Source: Staphylococcus xylosus (GTDB taxonomy: Bacteria; Bacillota; Bacilli; Staphylococcales; Staphylococcaceae). Taken from it: a stretch of DNA of 64,000 bases. Position 1 is the first letter of the stretch. Every line of letters starts with the position of its first letter. Where the stretch lies: assembly GCF_002732165.1 (NCBI RefSeq), contig NZ_MRZO01000003.1:124001-188000 (forward strand), read 5' to 3'. Made by a program: the position numbers and the translations under genes. Below the pieces are notes generated by a model. It worked only from the letters and a program-made list of their open reading frames with translations. It had not been told where the DNA came from and did not search any database. Positions 1-9,596 of this stretch are shown piece after piece.

Positions 1-153
<153 letters not shown>

Positions 154-165
154 TTAGATATAAAG

Positions 166-262
166 ATAACCCAGGAAATACTTCATTTAATCAGACCCTT
201 TAAAGAAGATGTTAAAAACTTCTTTAAAGGGTCTGATCATTTTCAGAAGAAAACTGGGTTAT
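166..262. terminator. Nested bidirectional terminator
   Basis: A perfect 19-bp stem (190-208 pairs with 219-237, 10-nt loop) sits inside an outer 9-bp inverted repeat (166-174 with 254-262). It lies between two convergent genes and probably ends both transcripts. Confidence 0.8.
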
Positions 263-288
263 TTTCAATTTATACGAAATTGAATAGC

Positions 289-1536
289 TTAATTATTGTT
301 ATATTCTGTTTGCGATGGTGTTTCAAATTCAAAAGAACGTTCTGAATTTAAAACATCAGCATTGGTTTGTTGTAATTTGCTATAGTATCCTTTAGGTACT
401 TTGCTTTTGGTAATTTCAACCTTAGGATAAATTAATAGAGGTATGAAACCAATTACGCCATATATTAAAAAAGTCTGTTTGTAGCTTAGTATATCTATGA
501 ATACACCTGCGAAAGAAGAACCGATGATTTGTCCAACTGCTAATAGTAAAAAAGGAATACCTATACCTAACGAAGCATTTTTTACAAATAATTTAATCCC
601 CCAAACAAGTAAAACACCTGTTAAAAATATATAACTCATACCAAATAATGAAGATGAAATAAATGGGAGTAACCATATATTTGGGGTGAATGCTAGTAAA
701 ACTGTGGCACATGCTAACGCAATTACGCCGATATTAAACGCAAAATGAAGACTTTTCTTATCGATAATAGCTCCAGATATACCGCCAATCACCCCGAAAA
801 TACCAATTAAAATCCAAAATATAGAAAGAGCTATATCTGAGTAATGACCAGTAAGTTGAACAAATGACTTTGAAAAGGTCCAAAATGGTGCAGTTGAAAC
901 ACCGAGTATTGTAGAAGCCATTACAATACGTTTACTAGCGGAAATATCTCTGATATTCAAACTACCAGTATCGATTTTAATATCCTGTTGTAGACTTGGA
1001 ATTATAATATAATTCCAAGTTAATACAATTAATGATATAAATGCATAGATTAGGTAGGTGTCACGCCAATCAAGAAAGATAAACATAGCAGTTATACCAG
1101 TGAACACTAAACCTAAACTTGTACCTGAATTAATCCATGTATTTGCTTTGCCTTGATCTTGCATTTTAATCCATAAAGAAATTGTATAACCATAGGGTGG
1201 TGATACTAATCCAGTACTAGCTCCAGCAAATATGACACCTAAGGAAAGTATGATTGTATCTGATGAGAAGCCTATTAGAATTAAGCCAATTAATACAGAA
1301 AGCCCTGCAAAGATAATCATCCGTTTAGGGCCGACCTTGTCAGTTTTCAACGTAGAATAAATAATTGTAAAACAATAGGCCAAATAAAATAGTGATGAAA
1401 TCATACCCGCTTGAGAAGCTGTTAACCTTAAGTCTGTGGAAATCTCTGGGAGAAAGAGACCAAAACTAAATCTGCCCAAGCCATAAGTCGTAGCAATCAT
1501 AGCGATACCTGGTAATACAAGTTTTGAAAATTTCAT
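289..1536 (-). CDS. MFS transporter, YbfB/YjiJ-type
   Basis: This 415-residue protein has about 12 hydrophobic segments and a typical major facilitator layout. The N-terminus carries a G-L-G-R-F-x-F-G-L-F-L-P-E stretch as in YbfB/YjiJ/CynX-like transporters, and the loop near residue 70 has the basic DKVGPKR motif. It should be a plasma-membrane proton-linked exporter; the substrate is unknown. The reading frame opens five codons earlier, but those codons overlap the Shine-Dalgarno GGAGGT, which is correctly spaced for the ATG at 1536, so I take that as the start. Two TetR-type palindromes lie just upstream, and the next gene upstream on the same strand encodes a TetR regulator with the same palindrome at its own promoter. 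Drug or metabolite efflux induced by a ligand of that regulator is the likely role. Confidence 0.85.
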   Translation of the reverse strand: MKFSKLVLPGIAMIATTYGLGRFSFGLFLPEISTDLRLTASQAGMISSLFYLAYCFTIIYSTLKTDKVGPKRMIIFAGLSVLIGLILIGFSSDTIILSLGVIFAGASTGLVSPPYGYTISLWIKMQDQGKANTWINSGTSLGLVFTGITAMFIFLDWRDTYLIYAFISLIVLTWNYIIIPSLQQDIKIDTGSLNIRDISASKRIVMASTILGVSTAPFWTFSKSFVQLTGHYSDIALSIFWILIGIFGVIGGISGAIIDKKSLHFAFNIGVIALACATVLLAFTPNIWLLPFISSSLFGMSYIFLTGVLLVWGIKLFVKNASLGIGIPFLLLAVGQIIGSSFAGVFIDILSYKQTFLIYGVIGFIPLLIYPKVEITKSKVPKGYYSKLQQTNADVLNSERSFEFETPSQTEYNNN

Positions 1537-1556
1537 AAAATACCTCCACATTTATA

Positions 1557-1572
1557 TAGAATGCTCATTCTA
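1557..1572. promoter_or_regulatory. TetR-type operator 1 (MFS promoter)
   Basis: The site TAGAATG-CT-CATTCTA is a 7+7-bp palindrome with a 2-bp centre, about 20 bp upstream of the MFS start. The same arms recur at 1591-1606 and 2248-2263. Confidence 0.75.
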
Positions 1573-1590
1573 ATAAAAGATAAAAATATA

Positions 1591-1606
1591 TAGAATGTTC
1601 ATTCTA
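1591..1606. promoter_or_regulatory. TetR-type operator 2 (MFS promoter)
   Basis: The site TAGAATG-TT-CATTCTA lies 34 bp centre to centre from operator 1, a little over three helical turns, so two dimers could bind on nearly the same face. Confidence 0.75.
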
Positions 1607-1672
1607 TTTTTGTTTTGAAATAACGAGTAGGATAGTGATTCTTTCGAATACTAGTACCTACTCGTCTATGAT

Positions 1673-2227
1673 TTATTGATTATGCGCTTCATGTAATAAT
1701 AACTTTGCCATAGTAATAGCATGTTCAGTAGCTTCTTTAGACCCCAGTAATGCAGTCATTGAAGTTGTGCCTTCTAATAACAATGTGTATTGTACAGCGA
1801 GATCATAGCCGTTATCAATACCTGCATCGTTAGCGAGTTTTTCTAAATAATGCAACAGGCGTGCTTTATGTCCTCTTGCAGTGCTTTCGATTTCATTATC
1901 AGTATCAGCATAATCTTCAATCGCTCGCATAAACATATCACCTTTATAAGAGTAGTCATTAAGCCATTGACAATGTGCTTGAACGGCTGAAATAAAAGGC
2001 TTATCTGGGCGTTTTTCGACGAAACTATCGAGATAACGCCAATAGCGTGCTTCTCTTTGTTTTAATACTTGTGCTACTAAATTATCTTTAGATTCAAAAT
2101 GGTTATATAGTGTCATGGTTGCAACATTTGCTTCTTGAATAATCTGCTTTAAACCAACACCACGAAAGCCATGCTCATAAAATAAACGTTCCGCAACACT
2201 CAGTATATCTTGTTTCTTCTGCGACAT
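1673..2227 (-). CDS. TetR/AcrR family transcriptional regulator
   Basis: The protein has 184 residues, normal for TetR repressors. Residues 1-55 form the helix-turn-helix domain (ILSVAERLFYEHGFRGVGLKQI, then A-x-x-M-T-L-Y-N-H-F-E-S-K), followed by an all-helical ligand-binding domain. Start ATG at 2227. The palindrome TAGAATGNNCATTCTA occurs once at its own promoter and twice at the promoter of the downstream MFS gene on the same strand, which is the expected pattern for autoregulation plus control of an exporter. I infer that it represses the MFS gene; the inducing ligand cannot be read from sequence. Confidence 0.88.
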   Translation of the reverse strand: MSQKKQDILSVAERLFYEHGFRGVGLKQIIQEANVATMTLYNHFESKDNLVAQVLKQREARYWRYLDSFVEKRPDKPFISAVQAHCQWLNDYSYKGDMFMRAIEDYADTDNEIESTARGHKARLLHYLEKLANDAGIDNGYDLAVQYTLLLEGTTSMTALLGSKEATEHAITMAKLLLHEAHNQ

Positions 2228-2247
2228 AGTATCTCACACTTCCAAAA

Positions 2248-2263
2248 TAGAATGGTCATTCTA
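2248..2263. promoter_or_regulatory. TetR-type operator 3 (tetR promoter)
   Basis: The site TAGAATG-GT-CATTCTA is the third copy, located 21 bp upstream of the TetR start codon, consistent with autorepression. Confidence 0.75.
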
Positions 2264-2318
2264 CCTTATGGTATCAATAGAGAGATATGATGTCAAAAGT
2301 GAAGTATGTCGCAATGCA

Positions 2319-2792
2319 CTATTTACTTTGAGGTATTTGAATAACATGACCTAATTGTTTAGGTGCATCAAAATGTTGTTGTTGATCAAAATAATTTTTA
2401 ATTTTTTCTTGAATAGGTGTTGGGAATTCTGTGCTACTTCTAGTATGGTTGTTAACCCCCATCATCATCGCTTCATATGTAGCAGTGCGTTCATTATTTG
2501 CGTTGAACATAGTTAAGAATAAATGTATCCGTTTAGCATCATAATTATAAATATGAATCTTGATGTAAAAAGCATCGTGAAGTAATAGTTCCTTTAAATA
2601 AGAAATGTGCGCTTCAACGTTAAATATTGTAACGTCTTGGCTGTGACGATAATCAGTTGAAAAATCAATATGTTCCAAAAATCCAGCGACTGCATCACTA
2701 AATACGGAATAATATTGCGCATCATGCATATGATTATTATTATCTATCCAAGATGGTTGTACTGTGTTTTTATAAATATATTCTTCTATCAC
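2319..2792 (-). CDS. Acyl-CoA thioesterase-like hotdog protein
   Basis: The protein has 157 residues in a single hotdog (4HBT-type) domain. The segment W-I-D-N-N-N-H-M-H-D-A-x-Y (residues 15-27) matches the D-x-N-x-H-M helix-start motif of thioesterases, with the usual F-x-V-E-x-x-I-x-Y-x-x-E strand following. Members hydrolyse acyl-CoA thioesters in the cytoplasm; the acyl group here is unknown. The start is GTG at 2792, preceded by GGAG with 7-nt spacing. It lies upstream of and co-directional with the TetR gene, though operator 3 sits between them. Betaine/carnitine-type CoA thioesterases are distant relatives, but I would not assign that specificity. Confidence 0.7.
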   Translation of the reverse strand: MIEEYIYKNTVQPSWIDNNNHMHDAQYYSVFSDAVAGFLEHIDFSTDYRHSQDVTIFNVEAHISYLKELLLHDAFYIKIHIYNYDAKRIHLFLTMFNANNERTATYEAMMMGVNNHTRSSTEFPTPIQEKIKNYFDQQQHFDAPKQLGHVIQIPQSK

Positions 2793-2972
2793 AAGATCAC
2801 TCCTACCAGAAATTATTTATTAGCCTTTACTATTGTAGCAATAATAAAAGTACAGAGTTAACAATTTGTTTATTTATAAAAAGCATTTGGTATTCTTTAT
2901 TAATAAACTAGGTTAAGATGGTATGACAATTAGTAATTTTAGTGAATGTTACTCAGATGGGAGGGGGATTTT

Positions 2973-3179
2973 ATGGTGTTCGTTGCATTAATATTATTTA
3001 TTTTATCTTTAGTTTTACTTATTTATTCTATTACTTTATTAATGGGGAAAGATGGGACATTATTTAGTTTGTTTACTAAAAAAGAAAATGAATTGAAAAA
3101 AAGTCAAAAATTAACAATTTATATTACGACGATTGTATTATTAGTATCTAGTCTTGTGTGGTTCTTGAATATAATTTAG
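2973..3179 (+). CDS. Small two-TM membrane protein
   Basis: The protein has 68 residues. One hydrophobic helix spans about residues 2-23, a short lysine-rich cytoplasmic loop (FTKKENELKKSQK) follows, and a second helix spans about 46-66. The strong Shine-Dalgarno GGAGGGGG at 2959-2967 is correctly spaced for the ATG at 2973; the frame runs nine codons further upstream, but those cover the ribosome site. The size and two-helix layout recall SecG, but I do not see SecG's conserved residues and do not assign that function. A hairpin terminator follows. Confidence 0.65.
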   Translation: MVFVALILFILSLVLLIYSITLLMGKDGTLFSLFTKKENELKKSQKLTIYITTIVLLVSSLVWFLNII

Positions 3180-3263
3180 TTTTTTAATTATAATACCATG
3201 AGTTTTACAGTAAGTGTTATTTAGATTAGTCGTTAGTTAAATTATCAAACTAGATTAATATAA

Positions 3264-3295
3264 AAAGGAGAGCGCAAAATTTTGGGCTCTCCTTT
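3264..3295. terminator. Bidirectional terminator
   Basis: A perfect 10-bp stem (AAAGGAGAGC at 3264-3273 with its complement at 3286-3295) lies between the small membrane protein gene and the convergent 3' end of the urease cluster. Confidence 0.75.
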
Positions 3296-3307
3296 AGATT
3301 ATAGTTT

Positions 3308-4149
3308 TTAATATTTTCTTAAAAAATCCACATCACGATCAAATATTGTTTTTACTACAAATTCTTGTAAGGTCGTCAATATTTTTTCTATTATTTGTGT
3401 TTTGTTTGATAATATTCGAATGCTAAAACCGTGTGTTGGTAACTTAGTGATGCCGAAACGACAATCATATTGCTGTTGATAATGCTTGATTTGTTCATAA
3501 ACACTGTCGATTAATTTTTGATTTACATTAGGGTGTATAAAATAACACGACCCTAAGTGTGTGTAATCTTCCATATAACCAAGCCCATCGACTTTATTCT
3601 TGGATGGGTCAAGCAAAGTATTATCAAAAACTACCAATTCATCATCAACATAAATTTCATTTAATAGGTGCATATACTTATAACTGAATTTTTTATCATC
3701 TTTAGAATAACCTGGAGTTAATATGTCTGTATAAAATAATGCAGCTGTAGGTTTTAAATGAAAAGTATTATGTTGATAGAATTTTGCATTTTCAAAAGCG
3801 ATAATTGGATCGCCTACATACTCAGCATATCCATCATCTTGAATACTAAAGTTTTGGTATTGTTCTACATGATCATTAGGTGTTTTATAAATTTTTGTAG
3901 CACCTTGTGAAGTTAAGATAACTTTTGCATTAGGTTCAATATTAAAATCCATTTTGTAACGATCTCCATCTAAGTAACCGCCACCTACATTTACAATATA
4001 AAATGTAGGTATATCAGAGTTATTTAAATAAACTGGTCGCATGACTTTTAAGGCTTTTTCGAAAAAATATCACGCGCCACCGATTTCTTGCCATTATTAA
4101 AGACAGTTAAATCTAATTGGCCGGTCCATTGATTCTGTCCATCAGACAT
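3308..4149 (-). pseudogene. ureD: Urease accessory protein UreD, apparent frameshift
   Basis: UreD (UreH) is the scaffold on which UreF and UreG dock to load nickel into urease. An ATG at 4149 overlaps the ureG stop by one base (TAATG) and opens a frame reading [10 protein letters not shown]...SVARDIF, the family N-terminus. After codon 29 the frame runs into TAA (4050-4048), giving a 33-residue peptide. The rest of UreD (conserved [24 protein letters not shown], ending VDFLRKY) continues in another frame to 3308. One extra T in the run of six at 4062-4067 would restore one 280-residue protein close to the usual length. Explanations are a sequencing or assembly error in a homopolymer, a real mutation, or -1 slippage on the T-run, which would regenerate [10 protein letters not shown] exactly. 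An ATG at 4042 would give a protein lacking about 36 N-terminal residues. Confidence 0.88.
4062..4067 (-). other. Frameshift / slippery homopolymer in ureD
   Basis: This run of six A on the plus strand (six U in the mRNA, followed by C) is where the ureD frame breaks. Stepping back one base after the UUU codon gives UUC GAA AAA GCC and rejoins the frame encoding the rest of UreD. Confidence 0.7.
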
Positions 4150-4763
4150 TAAGCTAACCCTTTAAGAAATACGTCTTGTTCTATCCACTCAATAACTTCA
4201 TCTAAACCTTCATCTGTTTTAAGATTTGTAAAAGTGAAAGGACGATTGCCACGGAATACTTTTGTATCTTCGGCCATGCGTTCTAATGACGCACCAACAT
4301 AAGGTGCTAAGTCAGTCTTGTTTATAACAAAGAAATCGGATTTAATCATACCTTGTCCACCTTTTCGAGGGATTTTTTCCCCTTGAGCAACATCGATAAT
4401 ATAGATAGAGAAATCTACTAATTCTGGACTGAAAGTAGCAGCTAAATTGTCGCCACCAGATTCGATGAAAATAAGTTCGATATCATCGTTTCGTTCTTTT
4501 AATTCATCAATTGCAGCAAAATTCATTGAGGCATCTTCACGTATAGCTGTATGGGGGCAACCACCCGTTTCTACACCGATAATTCTGTCTTCAGGTAATA
4601 CGCCAGAATTAACTAATATTTTTTCGTCCTCTTTTGTATAAATGTCATTCGTGATGACACCAATACTCATGTCTTTTGCTAAGCGTTTTACAATTTTTTC
4701 AATAAGTTGCGTTTTTCCTGCACCAACAGGTCCACCAACACCTATTTTAATTGTGTCTGTCAT
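4149..4763 (-). CDS. ureG: Urease accessory GTPase UreG
   Basis: The protein has 204 residues and is a SIMIBI-class GTPase that delivers nickel to apo-urease with UreD, UreF and UreE. The P-loop [11 protein letters not shown] is at residues 8-18, the nickel-binding C-P-H motif at 69-71 inside E-T-G-G-C-P-H-T, the ESGGDNL switch at 101-107, and the base-recognition N-K-T-D at 148-151. All key residues are present. Its stop codon overlaps the ureD ATG by one base, and it begins 13 nt after ureF, so the genes are translationally coupled. Cytoplasmic. Confidence 0.97.
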   Translation of the reverse strand: MTDTIKIGVGGPVGAGKTQLIEKIVKRLAKDMSIGVITNDIYTKEDEKILVNSGVLPEDRIIGVETGGCPHTAIREDASMNFAAIDELKERNDDIELIFIESGGDNLAATFSPELVDFSIYIIDVAQGEKIPRKGGQGMIKSDFFVINKTDLAPYVGASLERMAEDTKVFRGNRPFTFTNLKTDEGLDEVIEWIEQDVFLKGLA

Positions 4764-4776
4764 AAAGTTTGACCTC

Positions 4777-5466
4777 CTAAGATATAAAAATTCTTACGTT
4801 CACGTTTTCATGTTCCATCTGGTTGATTTCTAAACCTGGTGCAGTAATACCAAGTTGTGATTCATCTAAAGTCATAATATGATCTCTAGTATCTTTCATG
4901 ATAGGTATCATTTGATGAACGATACGTTGCCCAGCAGTTTGACCTAAGGGTATTGCGCGTACTGCATTTTGAGTAAGGCTAGATACGTTTTGATATAAAT
5001 AGTAATCAATAATCGTTTCTATATCGACCCCGAGATGATGGCCAAGCATAGTAAAACAAATAGCGGGGTGTAATATCGCTTTTTTATCAAGCATTTGAGC
5101 ATGATACCAGTCTAACCAATCACTATCATATAGCTCAGAAGCAAGTTTCACCATACGATTACCCATCTGTTTAGAACCTTGCCGTGTTTCTTTTGGTATA
5201 TTTTGTACAAAAAGGATACGATCTAATCGTAAAATAGCTTGTGTATCATCTTGTTCGAGCGCATTGTATACGAGACGCATCGTTAAGCCATCAGCATAAG
5301 TTAATTGTTCATTTAGAAAAAGTATGAGCCATTGCTGAAAACTTTGTTCATCATGAACGATATCGCGTTGGATATAAGTTTCAAGTCCAAATGAATGGCT
5401 GAAAGCACCTGTTGGAAATTGTGAATCACAAAATTGAAACAAGCGTAGGTGTGCGTGATCAATCAT
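4777..5466 (-). CDS. ureF: Urease accessory protein UreF
   Basis: The protein has 229 residues, normal for UreF, which bridges UreD and UreG and gates nickel release. The conserved [15 protein letters not shown] block is at residues 15-29, and [14 protein letters not shown] with a C-terminal tail ending NVRIFIS matches staphylococcal UreF. The ATG at 5466 overlaps the ureE 3' end by 8 bp, so ureEFGD is one coupled unit. Confidence 0.96.
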   Translation of the reverse strand: MIDHAHLRLFQFCDSQFPTGAFSHSFGLETYIQRDIVHDEQSFQQWLILFLNEQLTYADGLTMRLVYNALEQDDTQAILRLDRILFVQNIPKETRQGSKQMGNRMVKLASELYDSDWLDWYHAQMLDKKAILHPAICFTMLGHHLGVDIETIIDYYLYQNVSSLTQNAVRAIPLGQTAGQRIVHQMIPIMKDTRDHIMTLDESQLGITAPGLEINQMEHENVNVRIFIS

Positions 5467-5911
5467 GTGAATGACCTATATGTCTGAATGCTTTATTAAC
5501 TTTACGATCTTCATGTTCATATGGTATCCCTAAATCTTTCAATAGTGATTCGACTAAGTAATCATATTGAACGAGCATCTCAGTTTCTGTAAATTGCGCA
5601 GGTAAATGTCTATTACCAAGTTGATGAGCGATATCTCCCATTTCTTGTAAAGAGCGAGGTTTAATTACAAGCAAATCTTCAGAATTTACATCTACGACGA
5701 TCATATTAGTATCATCTTTATACAAAATATCTCCATATTGTAAGTCGATTGGCTGTTTTAAACGGATACCAATTTCATTACCGTGATCTGTTTTAACACG
5801 TTGAATGCGTTTAACTAAATCAGAGTTTTCTAAATATACTTTTTCTATATGTTTTCCTTTATCGCTATCTGAAATGTTAGCAATATTACCTACGATTTCT
5901 TCGATGATCAT
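5459..5911 (-). CDS. ureE: Urease accessory protein UreE (nickel metallochaperone)
   Basis: The protein has 150 residues: an N-terminal peptide-binding domain (about 1-70) and a C-terminal metal-binding domain (about 75-140). The C-terminus has a short histidine-bearing tail, H-I-G-H-S-H-D, instead of the long polyhistidine of Klebsiella UreE, so nickel storage is probably modest. It passes nickel to UreG. It starts 10 nt after ureC behind an AGGAGG site. Confidence 0.95.
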   Translation of the reverse strand: MIIEEIVGNIANISDSDKGKHIEKVYLENSDLVKRIQRVKTDHGNEIGIRLKQPIDLQYGDILYKDDTNMIVVDVNSEDLLVIKPRSLQEMGDIAHQLGNRHLPAQFTETEMLVQYDYLVESLLKDLGIPYEHEDRKVNKAFRHIGHSHD

Positions 5912-5921
5912 TTTTAACCTC

Positions 5922-7637
5922 CTAGAATAAGAAATAACGTTGTGTTAATGGTAGTTCTGTAGCTGGTTCACTCGTGATTTTTTCACCATCTACAAATACT
6001 TCATATGTCTGCGGATCAACGTCTATTTTTGGCGTTGCACTATTATTTTTCATATCTGCTTTAGTTAGCTTACGAATATTATGCACAGGTCTTAATTTAC
6101 GTTTTAAACCTAATAATTTGCCAATATCATTTTCATAAGCAGTAGTAGATACGAATGTCATTGAAGTACCTTGCATATTTCCTCCAAGTTGACCATACAT
6201 CTTACGGTATTTTAGTGGTTCTGAAGTTGGGATAGAACCATTAGCATCCCCGTTAATTGCAGTGTTTATTAATCCACCTTTAACAATGACATCAGGTTTA
6301 ACGCCGAAGAATGCGGGCTCCCACATAATTATATCAGCGAGTTTACCTTCGTCGATTGAACCTACGTAATCTGAAATACCATGAGTAATAGCAGGGTTAA
6401 TTGTATATTTCGCAATATAGCGTTTGATTCTATTATTGTCATTATATTCGCTGTCACCATCTAGTGAACCACGTTGCTCTTTCATACGGTGTGCAACTTG
6501 CCAAGTTCTTGTAATTACTTCACCGACACGTCCCATAGCTTGTGAATCAGAGCTAACCATACTAAATACACCAATATCTTGTAATACGTCTTCTGCAGCA
6601 ATCGTTTCTTTACGAATACGTGAATCTGCAAAAGCAATATCTTCTGGTATAGAAGCATTTAAATGGTGAGTAATCATAACCATATCTAGATGTTCATCAA
6701 TTGTATTTACAGTGTAAGGTAAAGTAGGGTTTGTGGAAGATGGTAGTATGTTGGAATAAGCTGCGGATTTAATTAGGTCAGGTGCATGTCCGCCACCTGC
6801 GCCTTCTGTATGGTACATATGCAGTACACGGTCTTTAACCGCAGCCATTGTTTCTTCCATAAAGCCTGCTTCGTTTAATGTATCTGCGTGTAATGCAATT
6901 TGAACGTCATAATCGTCAGCAACTTGAAGGGCATGATCTAATGCTGAAGGTGTCGCACCCCAGTCTTCATGTACTTTTAAACCGATAGCGCCAGCATGTA
7001 TCTGCTCTACTAAAGCAGTATGGTTAACTGCTTGGCCTTTACCAGTAAAACCAATGTTTAAAGGTAACGATTCTGCTGCTAGTAACATACGATGTAAATG
7101 CCAAGGGCCTGGAGTAACAGTAGTTGCTTTAGCACCTTCAGATGCTCCTGTCCCACCACCGATATGCGTTGTAATACCACTTTCAAGGGCAACTTGAGAT
7201 TGTTCAGGATTTACGAAATGGACGTGAGTATCGATACCGCCAGCTGTTATTATTTTACCTTCTGCAGAAATAATATCTGTAGTTGCACCAATAATAATGT
7301 CTACGTTATCCATAATATCTGGGTTGCCAGCTTTACCTATTTTCATAATATAACCATTTTTGACACCAATATCTGCTTTAACAATTTTATCGTAATCAAG
7401 AATTAGCGCATTTGTAATTACTAAATCTGCTACTTGTTTATCATCACGTGTCACATTAGGGTTCTGAGCCATACCGTCACGGATTGATTTACCGCCACCA
7501 AATGCGGCTTCATCACCATATGTTGCGTAATCTTTCTCGACACGAGCAAATAAATTGGTATCTCCTAATCTTACAGAGTCTCCGACAGTAGGGCCATATA
7601 GACTTGTATATTGTGATTGCGTCATTTTAAAACTCAT
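5922..7637 (-). CDS. ureC: Urease subunit alpha (catalytic)
   Basis: The protein has 571 residues and is the catalytic subunit that hydrolyses urea to ammonia and carbamate at a di-nickel centre. All metal ligands are present: H138 and H140 (THVHF), the carbamylated lysine K221 (GLKVHEDWG), H250 (ALHADT), H276 ([14 protein letters not shown]) and D364 (SSDSQAMGR), a constant +4 offset from the Klebsiella numbering. The ATG overlaps the ureB stop by 4 bp. No damage is visible; activity would depend on the maturation genes, including the interrupted ureD. Confidence 0.98.
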   Translation of the reverse strand: MSFKMTQSQYTSLYGPTVGDSVRLGDTNLFARVEKDYATYGDEAAFGGGKSIRDGMAQNPNVTRDDKQVADLVITNALILDYDKIVKADIGVKNGYIMKIGKAGNPDIMDNVDIIIGATTDIISAEGKIITAGGIDTHVHFVNPEQSQVALESGITTHIGGGTGASEGAKATTVTPGPWHLHRMLLAAESLPLNIGFTGKGQAVNHTALVEQIHAGAIGLKVHEDWGATPSALDHALQVADDYDVQIALHADTLNEAGFMEETMAAVKDRVLHMYHTEGAGGGHAPDLIKSAAYSNILPSSTNPTLPYTVNTIDEHLDMVMITHHLNASIPEDIAFADSRIRKETIAAEDVLQDIGVFSMVSSDSQAMGRVGEVITRTWQVAHRMKEQRGSLDGDSEYNDNNRIKRYIAKYTINPAITHGISDYVGSIDEGKLADIIMWEPAFFGVKPDVIVKGGLINTAINGDANGSIPTSEPLKYRKMYGQLGGNMQGTSMTFVSTTAYENDIGKLLGLKRKLRPVHNIRKLTKADMKNNSATPKIDVDPQTYEVFVDGEKITSEPATELPLTQRYFLF

Positions 7638-8047
7638 CTGTTATACCCACTTTCTTTATTAGCATTTTCGCTGACTTTATTTTCTTCAGCTATAACTTCT
7701 GTAGCGCTGTCGTCATCTTCAGCCTTATAAACACGCGCCTCGTCAATAGGTCCATTCACTTCACCATGGAAACCAAAAATTCTTCTTTTACCGCTATATT
7801 CAACGAGCTGAACTTCTTTTTCGTCACCAGGTTCAAAACGCACTGCGGCACCAGCAGGGATGTCTAAACGTTTCCCATAAGCTTTTTCTCGTTCAAATTG
7901 TAAGGCGGGATTCGCTTCAAAAAAATGATAATGAGAACCTACTTGAATAGGGCGATCTCCTGTGTTTTTTACATCGAGTATAGTAGCGTTGTGTCCGCGA
8001 TTAACTTCAATTTCTGTACGTTTAACTATAATTTCGCCAGGTTTCAT
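7634..8047 (-). CDS. ureB: Urease subunit beta
   Basis: The protein has 137 residues. It begins KPGEI with the conserved [11 protein letters not shown] and [15 protein letters not shown] blocks of the beta subunit, and has a charged C-terminal extension of about 25 residues, common in staphylococci. It forms the structural scaffold around UreC. The start ATG at 8047 is preceded by GAGGAGG. It lies between ureA and ureC. Confidence 0.97.
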   Translation of the reverse strand: MKPGEIIVKRTEIEVNRGHNATILDVKNTGDRPIQVGSHYHFFEANPALQFEREKAYGKRLDIPAGAAVRFEPGDEKEVQLVEYSGKRRIFGFHGEVNGPIDEARVYKAEDDDSATEVIAEENKVSENANKESGYNR

Positions 8048-8062
8048 AATTAACTTCCTCCT

Positions 8063-8365
8063 CTACACAATTGGGTGATGAACGGTAATTAATTTAGTAC
8101 CATCAGGGAAAGTTGCTTCAATTTCCATTTCGGTTAACATATCTGAAACGCCCTCCATTACATCATCCTCACCTAGTATTTGCTTGCCGTAACTCATAAG
8201 TTCTGCAACAGTTTTTCCATCTCTTGCACCTTCTAATAACTCAAAACTTATAATGGCAACTGCCTCAGGATAATTCAACTTAAGACCTCTTTGTTGACGT
8301 CTACGAGCTAAATCCGCTGCAATAACTAACATTAGTTTGTCTTGTTCACGTTGTGTAAAATGCAC
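8063..8365 (-). CDS. ureA: Urease subunit gamma
   Basis: The protein has 100 residues, the full length for the family. It shows the conserved opening [11 protein letters not shown], the [15 protein letters not shown] block, and the C-terminus [18 protein letters not shown]. The start is GTG at 8365. It is the first gene of the ureABCEFGD operon, reading away from the divergent urea transporter, so the 215-bp gap must hold both promoters. Confidence 0.97.
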   Translation of the reverse strand: MHFTQREQDKLMLVIAADLARRRQQRGLKLNYPEAVAIISFELLEGARDGKTVAELMSYGKQILGEDDVMEGVSDMLTEMEIEATFPDGTKLITVHHPIV

Positions 8366-8580
8366 ATGCTCACTACCTTTCGACGTTTTTATAAAATAAA
8401 TATATAGTATGTGACTAATCTAATAATAAGACGATTGGACGTATACTACAAGAATAACCCTCTGAATTAAATTAATGACGAAAAAAATAGGGTTGAAATT
8501 AAATATGTATTGCTTTAAATTTTATCCGGTATAATATATTATATTGTATGGTGGAATAAGTATAGAAACTAGGTGACAAT
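8366..8580. promoter_or_regulatory. Divergent promoter region, urease operon / urea transporter
   Basis: This AT-rich intergenic region separates ureA (minus) and the urea transporter (plus). A TATAAT at 8530-8535 is a plausible -10 for the transporter, but its -35 is weak. I could not identify a clear operator, and no regulator gene lies next to it. Confidence 0.4.
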
Positions 8581-9486
8581 GTGAACGCTGTTCGAATCAT
8601 ATTAAAGAACATCGCACAAGTACTGCTCTTAGATAATGCATGGACAGGGCTATTTATTTTATTAGGTTTATTCGTAGGAAATTGGAAAGTTGGTATTATG
8701 GCCTTAGCTGCGAGTATTATTGCATTATTATTAGCGAAACGAACAAATTACTCACAAGAAGAGATTAATACGGGATTAGCAGGTTTCAATCCAGTACTAA
8801 CAGCAATTGCATTGACACTATTTTTAGTGCCAGAATGGTACAGTATATTAATTGCTTTTATAGCAATTGTGATTACAATGCCAATCGGCTCAGCATTTAG
8901 AGAATTTTTTAAGCCTTTTGGTGTGCCTATGTTAACTATGCCATATGTGTTTGTTAGCTGGGTAATCTTACTAATGTCATTTCAATTTAAGTTTGTAAAT
9001 GCAGATGTCAATATATTGCCTGATATAGTACAAGAGATACAATTTTCAGGACATAGTATACATTTTATAAATGCTTTTTTATCAGGCTTTAGTGAAATAT
9101 TCTTGTTGAAGAGTATTATGGCAGGATTATTGATTCTTATAGGTATTTTTATTGCTTCAAGAAAGGCTGGTTTATTTGCTATAGTAGCCAATTTAATTGG
9201 TTTTACTGCTGTATTAGTGCTTGGTGCAAATCATGATCAAATTAATGATGGATTATTTGGATATAATGTCATACTTACAGTGCTGGCTTTAGGTGTTGCT
9301 TTCCGTACTAGGATTCAACGATATGTCAGCATTGTTTTAGGAATCCTTTTGACAGTTGTATTACACGCGGGCATGACGACTTTATTAACGCCGTTCGGTT
9401 TGCCAGTGTTTACGCTTCCTTTTATTATAGCGACGTGGATTATGTTGTTTGCAGGTAATCAAATGAAGGTACAACAAATTGATTAG
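8581..9486 (+). CDS. Urea transporter (UT family)
   Basis: The protein has 301 residues and about ten membrane segments arranged as two homologous halves. The repeat signature appears twice: GFNPVLTAIALTLF in the first half and GYNVILTVLALGVAF in the second, as in UT-family urea channels such as dvUT. It would let urea enter at low external concentration and supply urease. The start is GTG at 8581 with AGGTGA upstream; the overlapping ATG at 8579 is followed at once by a stop. It is divergent from ureA. Confidence 0.9.
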   Translation: MNAVRIILKNIAQVLLLDNAWTGLFILLGLFVGNWKVGIMALAASIIALLLAKRTNYSQEEINTGLAGFNPVLTAIALTLFLVPEWYSILIAFIAIVITMPIGSAFREFFKPFGVPMLTMPYVFVSWVILLMSFQFKFVNADVNILPDIVQEIQFSGHSIHFINAFLSGFSEIFLLKSIMAGLLILIGIFIASRKAGLFAIVANLIGFTAVLVLGANHDQINDGLFGYNVILTVLALGVAFRTRIQRYVSIVLGILLTVVLHAGMTTLLTPFGLPVFTLPFIIATWIMLFAGNQMKVQQID

Positions 9487-9596
9487 CGTGGCATTATAGA
9501 ATCAATATCCTAAATCATATTTTATAATATAGGCATCGTTTAAGAGTAGCTCGATTTTCTAATTGATTATTAATTTATTAGGAAGAAGGAATTATA

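Noticed and set aside
2973..3179. Small two-TM protein as SecG
   Set aside because: Size and topology fit, but the conserved SecG residues are not evident, so only a small membrane protein is claimed.
3308..4042. ureD as a complete gene starting at the ATG at 4042
   Set aside because: The sequence just upstream encodes the family N-terminus in another frame and overlaps ureG in the usual way; a frameshift explains the data better.
6424..6669. Plus-strand open frames inside ureC and other large genes
   Set aside because: They lack ribosome sites and family resemblance and lie antisense to strong genes.
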